NCBI GenBank assembly: GCA_015061525.1
Contig: SUWK01000020.1
Coordinates: 1-39,391, forward strand
Direction: 5' to 3'
Length of the DNA: 39,391 bases
Origin: Lentisphaerota bacterium
GTDB taxonomy: Bacteria > Verrucomicrobiota > Lentisphaeria > Victivallales > Victivallaceae
A model generated the notes under the pieces. That model was not told the DNA's origin, did not search any database, and was given only the letters and a program-made list of their open reading frames with translations. A program made the position numbers and the translations under genes. Below, piece after piece: positions 32,175 through 39,143 of this stretch (its first letter is position 1; the number at the start of each line of letters is the position of its first letter).

Positions 32175-33536
32175 ATGAATTTTACAGATGCCGAAAAAGC
32201 CCGTTTGAAAGTCAGTGCCCGCAAACACGTACTTGGTCACTGGATGGACAATGCCGATCTTGACAAAGGTGTAAAAATCTTTACCAAGGGCAAAGGATGC
32301 CGCATCACCGATATCGATGGCAACGAATTTATCGATACTTTTTCCAACCTGATCACCTGTGCAGTCGGTCACGGCCGCGAAGAGATCCGTCTGGCGATCG
32401 ATGAACAGCTCCAGGATCTGGAATTTTTCCCGAACTACCACGACGGATTTTCCGCGCCGTTGGTCAGATTGGCGGAAAAACTTGCAGAAATCGCTCCCGG
32501 TGATCTGGAAGTAACCTTCTTCCTCAACAGCGGCAGTGAAGCTAATGAAACGGCCGTCAAAATGGCGCGTCAGTATTTCTGGCAGACCGGACAGAAAGGC
32601 CGCTATAAAGTCATTTCCCGCCGCGGCAGCTACCATGGCACCACGCTGGCAGCTACCAGCTGGACCGGTTTCTGCGCACTGCGTGAACCGGTTGAACCGT
32701 TGATGCCGGGCAGCATTTTCGCGCCCCAGGTCAAATGCAGCGAATGCGAAATGGGTCTGCGTCACCCTGAATGCCAATTGGCATGTCTGAAAGAATTGGA
32801 ACGCATCGTCGTTTCCGAAGGTCCCGATACCGTCGCCGCGATTCTGATGGACCCGCTTCCGGGCAGCAACAGCGGTTATCCTGTTCCGCCGAAAGGCTAT
32901 CTGCAGGGTGTCCGTGAACTTTGCGACAAATACGGTATTCTCCTGATTTTTGACGAAGTTCAGACCGGATTCGGTAAAACCGGTAAATGGTTTGCCTGCG
33001 AACACTTTGGCGTTACTCCCGACATTCTTGATGTCAGCAAGGCCATCACCAGCGGTTATGCGCCTCTGGGTGCCTGTATCACCACCCAGAAGATCGCATC
33101 TGCCTTCAGTGCCCCTGGCAAAGAATTCCGCAGCGGCAGTACCTTCGGCGGTCACGGCATCAGCTGCGCCGCGGCACTTGCCAACCTGGAGATCTTTGAA
33201 CGCGAACATCTGGTGGAACGCGCCGCAGAACTGGATAAAAAAATCCGCGCCAGACTTACTGAACTTTATGAATTTGATGTCGTCGGCGATATTCAGGGCA
33301 TGGGAACTCTCTGGGCGATCGAGCTTATGGATGATCGTGAAAAACGCACCAAACTCAAAGAAGAATACGGCGTCTTTATCCGTGACTGGTGCTATGAGCA
33401 CGGCATGATTCTGCGCAACAACGGCAATATGCTGGTGATCGCACCGCCGCTGGTCATTTCTGATGAAGAGCTGGATATGGTTTTGAACTATCTGCGTCAG
33501 GCTATCCAGGCTGCGATGAAGCATTTTAACCGCTGA
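32175..33536 (+). CDS. Class III aminotransferase (PLP-dependent)
   Basis: The 453-residue enzyme is a class III (ornithine/GABA/AGXT2-like) aminotransferase. It shows NSGSEANETAVKMAR, SYHGTTLAATSW, LIFDEVQTGFGKTG and the PLP lysine in DVSKAITSGYAPLG (Lys 289). A Cys-rich insert (KCSECEMGLRHPECQLAC) is usual in this subfamily. AAAGG precedes the ATG. It follows the DegT enzyme closely, so they are co-expressed. The amino donor and acceptor cannot be told from sequence; transfer between an omega-amino acid or amino sugar and pyruvate/glyoxylate is the family's general reaction. Confidence 0.9.
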   Translation: MNFTDAEKARLKVSARKHVLGHWMDNADLDKGVKIFTKGKGCRITDIDGNEFIDTFSNLITCAVGHGREEIRLAIDEQLQDLEFFPNYHDGFSAPLVRLAEKLAEIAPGDLEVTFFLNSGSEANETAVKMARQYFWQTGQKGRYKVISRRGSYHGTTLAATSWTGFCALREPVEPLMPGSIFAPQVKCSECEMGLRHPECQLACLKELERIVVSEGPDTVAAILMDPLPGSNSGYPVPPKGYLQGVRELCDKYGILLIFDEVQTGFGKTGKWFACEHFGVTPDILDVSKAITSGYAPLGACITTQKIASAFSAPGKEFRSGSTFGGHGISCAAALANLEIFEREHLVERAAELDKKIRARLTELYEFDVVGDIQGMGTLWAIELMDDREKRTKLKEEYGVFIRDWCYEHGMILRNNGNMLVIAPPLVISDEELDMVLNYLRQAIQAAMKHFNR

Positions 33537-33585
33537 AAAAAAATATGTATTTTTCAGTGAATAAATTTGCATAACAGTATAAATG

Positions 33586-33621
33586 CGTCCATATTATAAT
33601 GCAGCAATTATAATATGGACG
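33586..33621. promoter_or_regulatory. Perfect 15-bp inverted repeat, MarR operator
   Basis: CGTCCATATTATAAT (33586-33600) and ATTATAATATGGACG (33607-33621) pair perfectly around GCAGCA. Each arm contains TATAAT or its complement, so the site covers a likely -10. It is 19 bases before the MarR gene, consistent with autorepression. Confidence 0.75.
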
Positions 33622-33639
33622 TTAATTTTGGAGTAAATA

Positions 33640-34110
33640 ATGGCAGTTGCCCGACGAAAACAGCAGCAGTGGCTCAAAGCCTGTTTTTCAGCATGGAAAC
33701 AAACCGATGTCGCCTATTCAAAACTTGCGCACAGCCGCAATCTTTCGCTGAATATGGTTTGGGCTTTTGAATGTCTATCGGAACATCCTGAAGGTGTGGA
33801 ACCTGCGGTTCTGGCAGATGAAGCCAATTTATTGCGGCAAACGATGACGGTCGTACTCAATGATTTGGAAGATCAGGGGTTGGTTACCCGGAAATTTCAT
33901 CCGACGGATCGCCGTAAAAAGATCATTTTGCTTACTGAAGCCGGACTGCAGGTATGTTCTGAAATACTCAATACGATCGCCCGATGTGAATTGGAAGCCC
34001 TTTCTGAATTAAGTGAAGAGGATCAGCATTTACTATTCAAATTGACCACCCGTTTCTGTCAGGGATTGGTCAGTAAACTTTCTTTGTCAGCCAATGATGA
34101 TAATAAGTAA
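33640..34110 (+). CDS. MarR-family transcriptional regulator
   Basis: The 156-residue protein has the MarR winged helix: VWAFECLSEHPEGVEPAVLADEANLLRQTMTVVLNDLEDQGLV, then TRKFHPTDRRKKIILLTEAG, where the 'D.R.k...LT..G' wing is diagnostic. Helices at both ends form the dimer. TTGGAG precedes the ATG. A large perfect palindrome directly upstream is the expected self-operator. It follows the two aminotransferase genes and may respond to their substrate or product, though their own promoter carries a different palindrome. Confidence 0.9.
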   Translation: MAVARRKQQQWLKACFSAWKQTDVAYSKLAHSRNLSLNMVWAFECLSEHPEGVEPAVLADEANLLRQTMTVVLNDLEDQGLVTRKFHPTDRRKKIILLTEAGLQVCSEILNTIARCELEALSELSEEDQHLLFKLTTRFCQGLVSKLSLSANDDNK

Positions 34111-34238
34111 GGTTCTGTAGCTATTTGTTTCTTGAAGCTATCACAGGTCGGCTCAAACAGTATAGTTTGTACTGCGATAATCTAACAAATACGTTAATAA
34201 TATCAATTCAGCGGAACGGATGTTCGTTCCTATGTATA

Positions 34239-34550
34239 TCAATGTAACAGAAATTTGATCATCTTCTCCTTGAAGTTACCATCTGTTAAATCGAACTGTC
34301 CAGTTCGTTCTCCTCGTTGCAGTCTGATATGATTTTCCTCTATTTCTTGCGGGTGAACGATATGAACAAACTCTAGTTTGGATTCGAATTGATCATTAAG
34401 CAAGTCTAGACCAAATGCTTTATAGTTTTCAGTCCCGGGAATGATGAAAAACGCCGGAATTTCTAAACAGACATCGTATCCGCTCGAATACAGATCTCCT
34501 ATTACTATTTTGGCATACCTTAAATTATCTGTGATAGTTTTGTCCATCAT
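34239..34550 (-). CDS. Hypothetical protein (103 aa)
   Basis: The product is not recognised. It is soluble, mixed alpha/beta, with strands such as YAKIVIGDLY and KLEFVHIVHP and no membrane segment or motif. Two adjacent ATG codons (34550 and 34547) with GGGA upstream are usable. Composition is like that of true proteins rather than a shadow, since no gene occupies the other strand. A GGAACG/CGTTCC hairpin (34213-34230) follows its stop. It lies at the border between the metabolic island and the right mobile region. Confidence 0.55.
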   Translation of the reverse strand: MMDKTITDNLRYAKIVIGDLYSSGYDVCLEIPAFFIIPGTENYKAFGLDLLNDQFESKLEFVHIVHPQEIEENHIRLQRGERTGQFDLTDGNFKEKMIKFLLH

Positions 34551-34661
34551 ATATTCCCATTTATCCTATAGTTAATAAGTTTCAACGCTTTTGAGAAGGA
34601 TGTGTTAAATGTAGTCCCTTCTCTGATTGCTACTATATATTCCAGACCAGCAAAAATCAAA

Positions 34662-34759
34662 TTGCTTTTCAAAAATTTTAACCTATATATCACTATAGTG
34701 GAATAAGTCCACGATCAATATATGCCTCGCTGGTTCTTCGGAATCGGCGGGGCTTTTTG
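34662..34759 (+). ncRNA. Candidate short RNA: promoter, hairpin and UUCG terminator
   Basis: TTGCTT (34662-34667), 16 bases, TATATA (34684-34689) could start a transcript near 34696. It would run through hairpin GTGGA/TCCAC (34698-34712) and end at a 13-bp terminator stem (34724-34736 with 34741-34753) with a TTCG loop and five T residues (34754-34758). The transcript would be about 60 nt. No coding gene on this strand lies just upstream, so the terminator needs an RNA to terminate. The terminator itself is near certain; the RNA is inferred. It stands 30 bases before the clamp gene and could be an antisense, copy-control or attenuator element. Confidence 0.45.
34724..34759 (+). terminator. 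Strong intrinsic terminator with TTCG tetraloop
   Basis: GCCTCGCTGGTTC (34724-34736), loop TTCG, GAATCGGCGGGGC (34741-34753) form 13 pairs including three G-T wobbles, followed by TTTTT. Confidence 0.85.
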
Positions 34760-34790
34760 TCTTTAAACTCTAAACTTAAAAGGAGGTTTT

Positions 34791-35933
34791 ATGAGAGTTG
34801 AAAAGCGTGTTTTGAATGATGCCCTGCGGGTGCTGGGCAAGGTGGTGTGCCAGACTTCACCGGTGGAACTGTACCGGTCAGTACGGTTTGTCGGTGATGT
34901 CGATGGCGTTATGGCGATGGCGACTGATGGCGTGGAAACGGTTTCGATGGCGGTTGGTGTTTTCACAGAAACGGAGATCGACTTCTGTGTGCCGTTCAAG
35001 GAGCTGAAAGATCTGGTCAGAATCGGACGGAGTGAAACGATCGAACTCTCTGGAAAGTTCATTGAGTTTCCGGAATTGGAAGAACCGACAGCGGATGCGA
35101 TTTCTGCGATACTCCCGGTGAACTTTGGAGAACTGCTGACACAGGCGGTTTCGGTTGTTGATCGCTCAAACTATCGACGGTTGCTGCAGGGGATCAATCT
35201 TTCCAATGCCGGAGTAACGGCTACGGATGGCAAGCAGTTGCTTCATCTTCCTTGCGTATTGTCGCTGACCAAAGATGTTACAATTCCGTTTCCATCTGCG
35301 TTGCTGGCAGCGAAGACTTCTGAAATGGGCGTGCTTCAAATCTGGGACACTTTCTTTCAGGTCGAGATCGGCAACTTTTGCTGGCACGGTAAACTGTTGG
35401 AGGGGCAGTACCCAAACTGGCGTGGTGTAATCCCATCACCTGAAAGTCACGATTACAGCATTACCCTGCACGACCCCGAAAAAGTGATCGCATGGGTGAA
35501 GATGATCCCCAGTCAGAAGACCACCAACGGAATCGAATTGAATGTGATGCCCGATGGTTCAGTTACGCTTGTTTCGTGTATTCAGCCGAATTTTGAGCTG
35601 AATACCCAAGCCACCGTTACCGGCGTACAGCCCAGAGCGGTTCTGACTCTTGACCGTGAAATCATTTTGCGGATGCTGTTGCAGGGGTACACTACCTTCA
35701 AGGCACATTCAGACGGTCTGGTTCCGGTCATTGCCAGTGGCGGTGCCGGTCAATATATCGTGTTGAGAAAAAGTCATAATTCGTTGACATTCACCGCAAT
35801 ACAAACACCATCCATTAAAACGGTTTTTAGCCTTGGTTGGTGGGGCATATTTCGTTATTTCGCAACCAGTGACAACTCCTTGCAACTACTCCTATGGGAG
35901 TATAAAAACAAATCTCCATCGAATTTTAAGTAA
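34791..35933 (+). CDS. DNA polymerase III beta clamp-like protein, element-borne
   Basis: The product resembles the bacterial sliding clamp (DnaN). Supporting features are the clamp-like repeated domains, ATDGVETVSMAV, ATDGKQLLHLP and the LLEGQYPNWRGVIPSP segment typical of clamp domain 3. It is not next to dnaA or recF, so it is an accessory copy serving the mobile element. The end is odd: after AGQYIVL, where clamps end in an MPMRL-like tail, the frame continues RKSHNSLTF and about 45 residues unlike any clamp. A deletion or frameshift has probably replaced the true C-terminus, which normally closes the partner-binding pocket. AAAAGGAGG precedes the ATG. Confidence 0.75.
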   Translation: MRVEKRVLNDALRVLGKVVCQTSPVELYRSVRFVGDVDGVMAMATDGVETVSMAVGVFTETEIDFCVPFKELKDLVRIGRSETIELSGKFIEFPELEEPTADAISAILPVNFGELLTQAVSVVDRSNYRRLLQGINLSNAGVTATDGKQLLHLPCVLSLTKDVTIPFPSALLAAKTSEMGVLQIWDTFFQVEIGNFCWHGKLLEGQYPNWRGVIPSPESHDYSITLHDPEKVIAWVKMIPSQKTTNGIELNVMPDGSVTLVSCIQPNFELNTQATVTGVQPRAVLTLDREIILRMLLQGYTTFKAHSDGLVPVIASGGAGQYIVLRKSHNSLTFTAIQTPSIKTVFSLGWWGIFRYFATSDNSLQLLLWEYKNKSPSNFK

Positions 35934-36015
35934 AAATGTTGCCAAGGCACTTGCATTTTTACAATCGGTTATTATATTATATGTATAATTACATAACCTA
36001 AGAAGGAGATTTGAT

Positions 36016-36645
36016 ATGGGGTTCACAAATCAGGAAAAACAGGAACGTTTTAGAAAAAAGGAATATCTCAAAAAAGTTGCCGATAAAATTTTTCGCGACT
36101 GGCAATTTTTAGGATGGAGAAATTCTCAAAAAGATTCTAAAGATGTAAAAATGGAATTGGAAAAAATCGCAAATCTGCCGTCTGGATGGAGTGATGCCGA
36201 TTACGATCAGGCATTGAAAGCATTTCAGATCTTCAGTGATGAGCTTTATTCCGGGAATCCGCATTTATTGCAAAATGATATTTATGCCGGACGGAATAGC
36301 GTGTGTGATCCCATGACTTCACCGGATGGTGTCCGGTTGATCAGGGAACAAAAAAATGCTGTATGGCAAGCAAAAAAACTGGTTTCTCACATAAATTCTG
36401 CAATGGATTTGAGTGGCGGAGTCGCATCTGATAACGCTGCAGTTGTGATGGAATTAGCTCGAAACGCAGGTTTATCGTTGCTAAAAGAACGCATTGTTCC
36501 TAAATCCAAAGCCGCCGCAATTTGTTTATTGATGACCAATCCGCTGCAAAAAAAGCCGGAGTGGCTGCTTGATGAACTTGCTGCAATTCTGAAAGAACAA
36601 CTCGGTGAAGATGGCATAAAGCATCTTTGGAAAAAATTGATATAA
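36016..36645 (+). CDS. Hypothetical protein (209 aa)
   Basis: The family is not recognised. It is a soluble, mostly helical protein with a basic N-terminus (KQERFRKKEYLKK). The C-terminal half is helical (AKKLVSHINSAMDL ... WLLDELAAILKEQLGEDG). No catalytic motif is seen. AGAAGGAG precedes the ATG. The region before it is very AT-rich (TATAAT at 35984-35989), compatible with its own promoter. It is followed 12 bases later by the HNH gene, so the two are likely co-transcribed and may act together. Confidence 0.6.
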   Translation: MGFTNQEKQERFRKKEYLKKVADKIFRDWQFLGWRNSQKDSKDVKMELEKIANLPSGWSDADYDQALKAFQIFSDELYSGNPHLLQNDIYAGRNSVCDPMTSPDGVRLIREQKNAVWQAKKLVSHINSAMDLSGGVASDNAAVVMELARNAGLSLLKERIVPKSKAAAICLLMTNPLQKKPEWLLDELAAILKEQLGEDGIKHLWKKLI

Positions 36646-36657
36646 TGTGAGGATTTT

Positions 36658-37590
36658 ATGGTTGATATCAATGATTTTAATAAAGAGACTATATGTGAAT
36701 TTAAAGGGGAAACCTACTCTGTCAGAGATAATGGAGCAGTAATGCGTCATCCGAAAAAATCAGTTAGAAAAACAGATAATATTTGGACTTTTGGCAAAGT
36801 ATCTCAAGATAACGGTTATATGTTCATAGGAGCTGCCCGTATTCATCAAATTGTTGCGACAGCTTTCTATGGTCCCCGAGATACAAAAATTTATGTTGTT
36901 GACCATATCGACACCAACCGGCAAAACAATAGATTGGAAAACCTCAGATGGTTGACTCGCTTTGAAAATGTTATTCTTAACCCGATAACTTGCAAAAAAA
37001 TAGAATCATTGACTGGTTACAAAATTGAAGAAGTGTTAGTAGATATTTCAATATTACATGAGCAAAAATTAGAACCGAGTCTTTCATGGATGAAAACAGT
37101 ATCTCAAGAAGAAGCCATTCAAACATTACATACTTTGCAAAAATGGAGTAATTCTCCTGTTAACAAAAACACCGCAGGAAAGTGGCAAAAAGTTGATGAT
37201 AAGTGGTATCGATCTACCAATCAAAAAAATGCTGTCATTGATGCCGATTGGAATTCAAAAGTTGAACTTTTAAAATGCCCGTTAAAGATTACAAATTCAC
37301 CAATTGCAGCATATGCAGAAAATTTGAGTGTTGGAGAAAAATTCATTGTTTCCAATACAGTCTCAGGAATATGTGTTGACTTTGCTGTGCAAAAGAAAGA
37401 CAATCGGGAATTATTGTTTATAAAATGTGACTATGGTTCTGGTATTCATCAAACAGTATTAGATATCATTGTTATTGAATTTATTAATAATTGTTATGTA
37501 CATTGTTGGGATAAGTTTTATCCCTTTGTGAAGCGGCAGCCGGATGGAACATATACCTACCCATATCCTTGGGAATGCAGAGAAGATTGA
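36658..37590 (+). CDS. HNH endonuclease-like protein with long C-terminal extension
   Basis: The 310-residue protein starts with a homing-endonuclease-like module: YSVRDNGAVMRH, GYMFIGAARIHQIVATAFYG and VVDHIDTNRQNNRLENLRWLT. The last holds the HNH metal site (DHID, N, and the NLRW closing strand). This combination is usual for phage HNH nucleases that nick or cut DNA. The remaining 200 residues are of unknown function and longer than in typical stand-alone HNH homing enzymes. Weak GAGG precedes the ATG. It shares a transcript with the hypothetical gene at 36016, and a strong terminator follows. Homing, packaging or defence are possible roles. Confidence 0.8.
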   Translation: MVDINDFNKETICEFKGETYSVRDNGAVMRHPKKSVRKTDNIWTFGKVSQDNGYMFIGAARIHQIVATAFYGPRDTKIYVVDHIDTNRQNNRLENLRWLTRFENVILNPITCKKIESLTGYKIEEVLVDISILHEQKLEPSLSWMKTVSQEEAIQTLHTLQKWSNSPVNKNTAGKWQKVDDKWYRSTNQKNAVIDADWNSKVELLKCPLKITNSPIAAYAENLSVGEKFIVSNTVSGICVDFAVQKKDNRELLFIKCDYGSGIHQTVLDIIVIEFINNCYVHCWDKFYPFVKRQPDGTYTYPYPWECRED

Positions 37591-37628
37591 TCAACATACT
37601 ATCCGTCATAAGTCTGTCGCAAAAAGTA

Positions 37629-37677
37629 AATCCCGGTGCAGTACCATTTTTGATACCGCACCGGGATTATTTTTTTA
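37629..37677 (+). terminator. Rho-independent terminator
   Basis: AATCCCGGTGC (37629-37639) pairs with GCACCGGGATT (37658-37668) around 18 bases. T-rich DNA (37669-37676) follows. It ends the 36016-37590 unit. An A-run on the left side also lets it serve leftward transcription. Confidence 0.85.
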
Positions 37678-37681
37678 TCTG

Positions 37682-37861
37682 TTACGCTATGCCGAGTAAT
37701 TTGCGTTGCTCCTGCCAGTTATCGGGAAATCCGTACAAAACCTTTGTCAACGTCACGCTTTCGGGGGCTTTGCCGCTCATTACTGCCGTGACGATGTCGG
37801 GAGCAAGGTTGACCAGTCTTATACTGCACTCAACCGTTGCTTCGGCTTGGATGGTCACCAT
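37682..37861 (-). pseudogene. Serine-recombinase-type protein, C-terminal relic
   Basis: The minus-strand frame reads VNLAPDIVTAVMSGKAPESV and then TLTKVLYGFPDNWQEQRKLL to a stop. This matches the C-terminal end of large recombinase-family proteins, where 'L.LAP.Iv.ai..G..p...tl..ll..fP..W.eQR..lg' follows a helix-turn-helix. The catalytic resolvase domain and most of the HTH are missing; upstream the sequence merges into unrelated DNA that carries the ribosome site of the next rightward gene. It is a leftover of a recombination module once present here. Confidence 0.6.
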
Positions 37862-37881
37862 CCTGAACTTTGGAGGTAGAA

Positions 37882-38181
37882 ATGAATTGTCCAAAATGTA
37901 ATGAAAAAGCACGCATCTGTACGCAAACCCGTGGTGCGATTACGCTCCTCGGAGCCGGTGCGGGAGGTTATGTTGCCGCCACTGCCGGAGCTAAAACCGG
38001 TGCTGCAATTGGCTCGATTTTCTGTCCCGGCATTGGCACTGCTATCGGCGGTCTGCTTGGCATCCTTACCGGTGCCGCCGCCGGAGCTGTCGCCGGTAAT
38101 ACAGTCGGTAAACTCATAGATGAAAATGTCTTCCGTATTTGGCGTTGTGAAAACTGCGGCTATGAATGGAGGGCTGCGTAA
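37882..38181 (+). CDS. Small membrane protein: two zinc-ribbon halves around a glycine-zipper hairpin
   Basis: The 99-residue protein begins MNCPKC and ends WRCENCGYEW. The two CxxC pairs could join into one zinc ribbon. Between them lie two hydrophobic Gly/Ala-rich helices (ITLLGAGAGGYVAATAGAKTG and GIGTAIGGLLGILTGAAAGAVAG), a glycine-zipper pattern seen in membrane-inserting proteins. A perfect GGAGG at 37872-37876 sets ATG 37882. Its stop shares one base with the next start codon, so the two are translationally coupled. The function is unknown; a membrane-active or sensing role is possible. Confidence 0.75.
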   Translation: MNCPKCNEKARICTQTRGAITLLGAGAGGYVAATAGAKTGAAIGSIFCPGIGTAIGGLLGILTGAAAGAVAGNTVGKLIDENVFRIWRCENCGYEWRAA

Positions 38182-38267
38182 TGGATAGATGCCCAGATTG
38201 TAATTCAGGTGACATAATTCCGTGGGACGACGGTTATATCTGCCGTGATTGCGGATGTGAGTTCTGA
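38181..38267 (+). CDS. Very small zinc-ribbon protein (28 aa)
   Basis: The frame encodes MDRCPDCNSGDI, then a short loop, then YICRDCGCEF and a TGA. Two CxxC pairs spaced for one zinc ribbon make up nearly the whole protein. It overlaps the upstream gene by one base (TAATG) and has GGAGGG ten bases before its ATG. A strong terminator follows 12 bases on, which defines a two-gene unit with the glycine-zipper protein. It is too short for most gene finders. It may be a partner or regulator of its neighbour. Confidence 0.65.
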   Translation: MDRCPDCNSGDIIPWDDGYICRDCGCEF

Positions 38268-38279
38268 CCACAAACACAG

Positions 38280-38308
38280 AGAGAGTCTTGACCGGCTCTC
38301 TTTTTTTT
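38280..38308 (+). terminator. Rho-independent terminator
   Basis: AGAGAGTC (38280-38287), loop TTGACC, GGCTCTCT (38294-38301), then a run of T to 38308. Confidence 0.85.
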
Positions 38309-38315
38309 GCGTCCA

Positions 38316-38344
38316 TTGACAAATCACTAATGCAGTCATAATAT
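38316..38344 (+). promoter_or_regulatory. Strong sigma-70 promoter of the YfjJ/Gp2-like gene
   Basis: TTGACA (38316-38321), 17 bases, TAATAT (38339-38344) is close to consensus. A 10-bp direct repeat, AATGCAGTCA, occurs in the spacer (38329-38338) and again downstream (38372-38381), a possible regulator-binding pair. Confidence 0.7.
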
Positions 38345-38384
38345 GGATGGACTGAAAATCGTAAAACAGCCAATGCAGTCAATG

Positions 38385-38435
38385 AAAAATCGATTTTTTG
38401 TTTTGCAAAAAACTCAAGGTAAATGGTAATACCTT
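38385..38435. repeat. Palindrome and hairpin in the leader of the YfjJ/Gp2-like gene
   Basis: AAAAATCGATTTTT (38385-38398) is a perfect 14-bp palindrome. AAGGTA (38416-38421) pairs with TACCTT (38430-38435). They lie between the promoter and the start codon and could be an origin, operator or translation-control structure. Confidence 0.5.
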
Positions 38436-38470
38436 AAAATTCAACATCTAACAAAGAAAGATCATTTCCC

Positions 38471-39094
38471 ATGAAAACCACAACAGAAGAAACATTCAAC
38501 GGCTATCCAATTATGACAGATCAGCAAAGAGGATTAGCCTGTGATACCAAAATCCTTACAGAAATTGAAAGACAGTTCGATTACGCAGAAGAAAACAAGA
38601 GTAAGGTGTTCTTTATGAGATTAGATGTACGATTCCCGGAAGGATATACTCATGCAGATAATGGAGTCTTCAGAGAGTTCCAGTCCAAGTTTATGAAGAA
38701 CCTTTCCAGACAGGGATTGAAGCCCCAGTATGTAGCAGTACGGAAACAATCCAGAGAGAAGCACCAGCACTACCACGTGGCACTGCTTCTTGACGGTCAG
38801 AAAACCCAGAGTATTCATAACCATATCCAGACGGCTGAGAGATTATGGGACAGTACCCTTGGCTTACCGGCAAGAGAGAACGGTTACGGACTGATAGACG
38901 ACTGTACTACCAGCAGAACTGGAGATAAGCAGATCAACGGGGTTATGTTACGCCCCGATGATCCGGAAATCAAAAAGAAGAAAGATGACTGCTTCAGAAG
39001 AGCCAGTTACCTTGCCAAGACCAATACCAAAGGAAATGCTCCCAAAGGACAACGGGAGTTGTTTTCATCAAGAATACCGAAATCAAGCACTTGA
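38471..39094 (+). CDS. Inovirus Gp2/YagK-YfjJ-like replication-associated protein
   Basis: The 207-residue protein fits the YagK/YfjJ C-terminal domain family (also called inovirus-type Gp2). KSKVFFMRLDVRFPEG is followed by VFREFQSKFMKNL, then HQHYHVALLLDGQKT with an HUH-like histidine set, then AERLWDSTLGL and a C-terminal basic stretch. Such proteins occur in prophages and satellites and are thought to be Rep-like. The C-terminal quarter is short relative to some relatives. Codon choice is unlike the rest of the window: Arg is mostly AGA, suggesting recent arrival from an AT-richer, Firmicute-like donor. A consensus promoter and palindromes precede it; ribosome site is weak. Confidence 0.75.
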   Translation: MKTTTEETFNGYPIMTDQQRGLACDTKILTEIERQFDYAEENKSKVFFMRLDVRFPEGYTHADNGVFREFQSKFMKNLSRQGLKPQYVAVRKQSREKHQHYHVALLLDGQKTQSIHNHIQTAERLWDSTLGLPARENGYGLIDDCTTSRTGDKQINGVMLRPDDPEIKKKKDDCFRRASYLAKTNTKGNAPKGQRELFSSRIPKSST

Positions 39095-39118
39095 CATTGT
39101 GCGATTTTATGATAAATT
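39091..39118 (+). promoter_or_regulatory. Putative promoter of the AbiEi-like gene
   Basis: TTGACA (39091-39096), 16 bases, TAAATT (39113-39118). The -35 overlaps the stop of the YfjJ-like gene. Confidence 0.45.
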
Positions 39119-39143
39119 ATATATTGTAACAAGAGGTGAAGCA

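Noticed and set aside
32157-33572. A 471-codon minus-strand ORF
   Set aside because: It lies exactly antisense to the class III aminotransferase, whose motifs are clear, and has no family motif or ribosome site.
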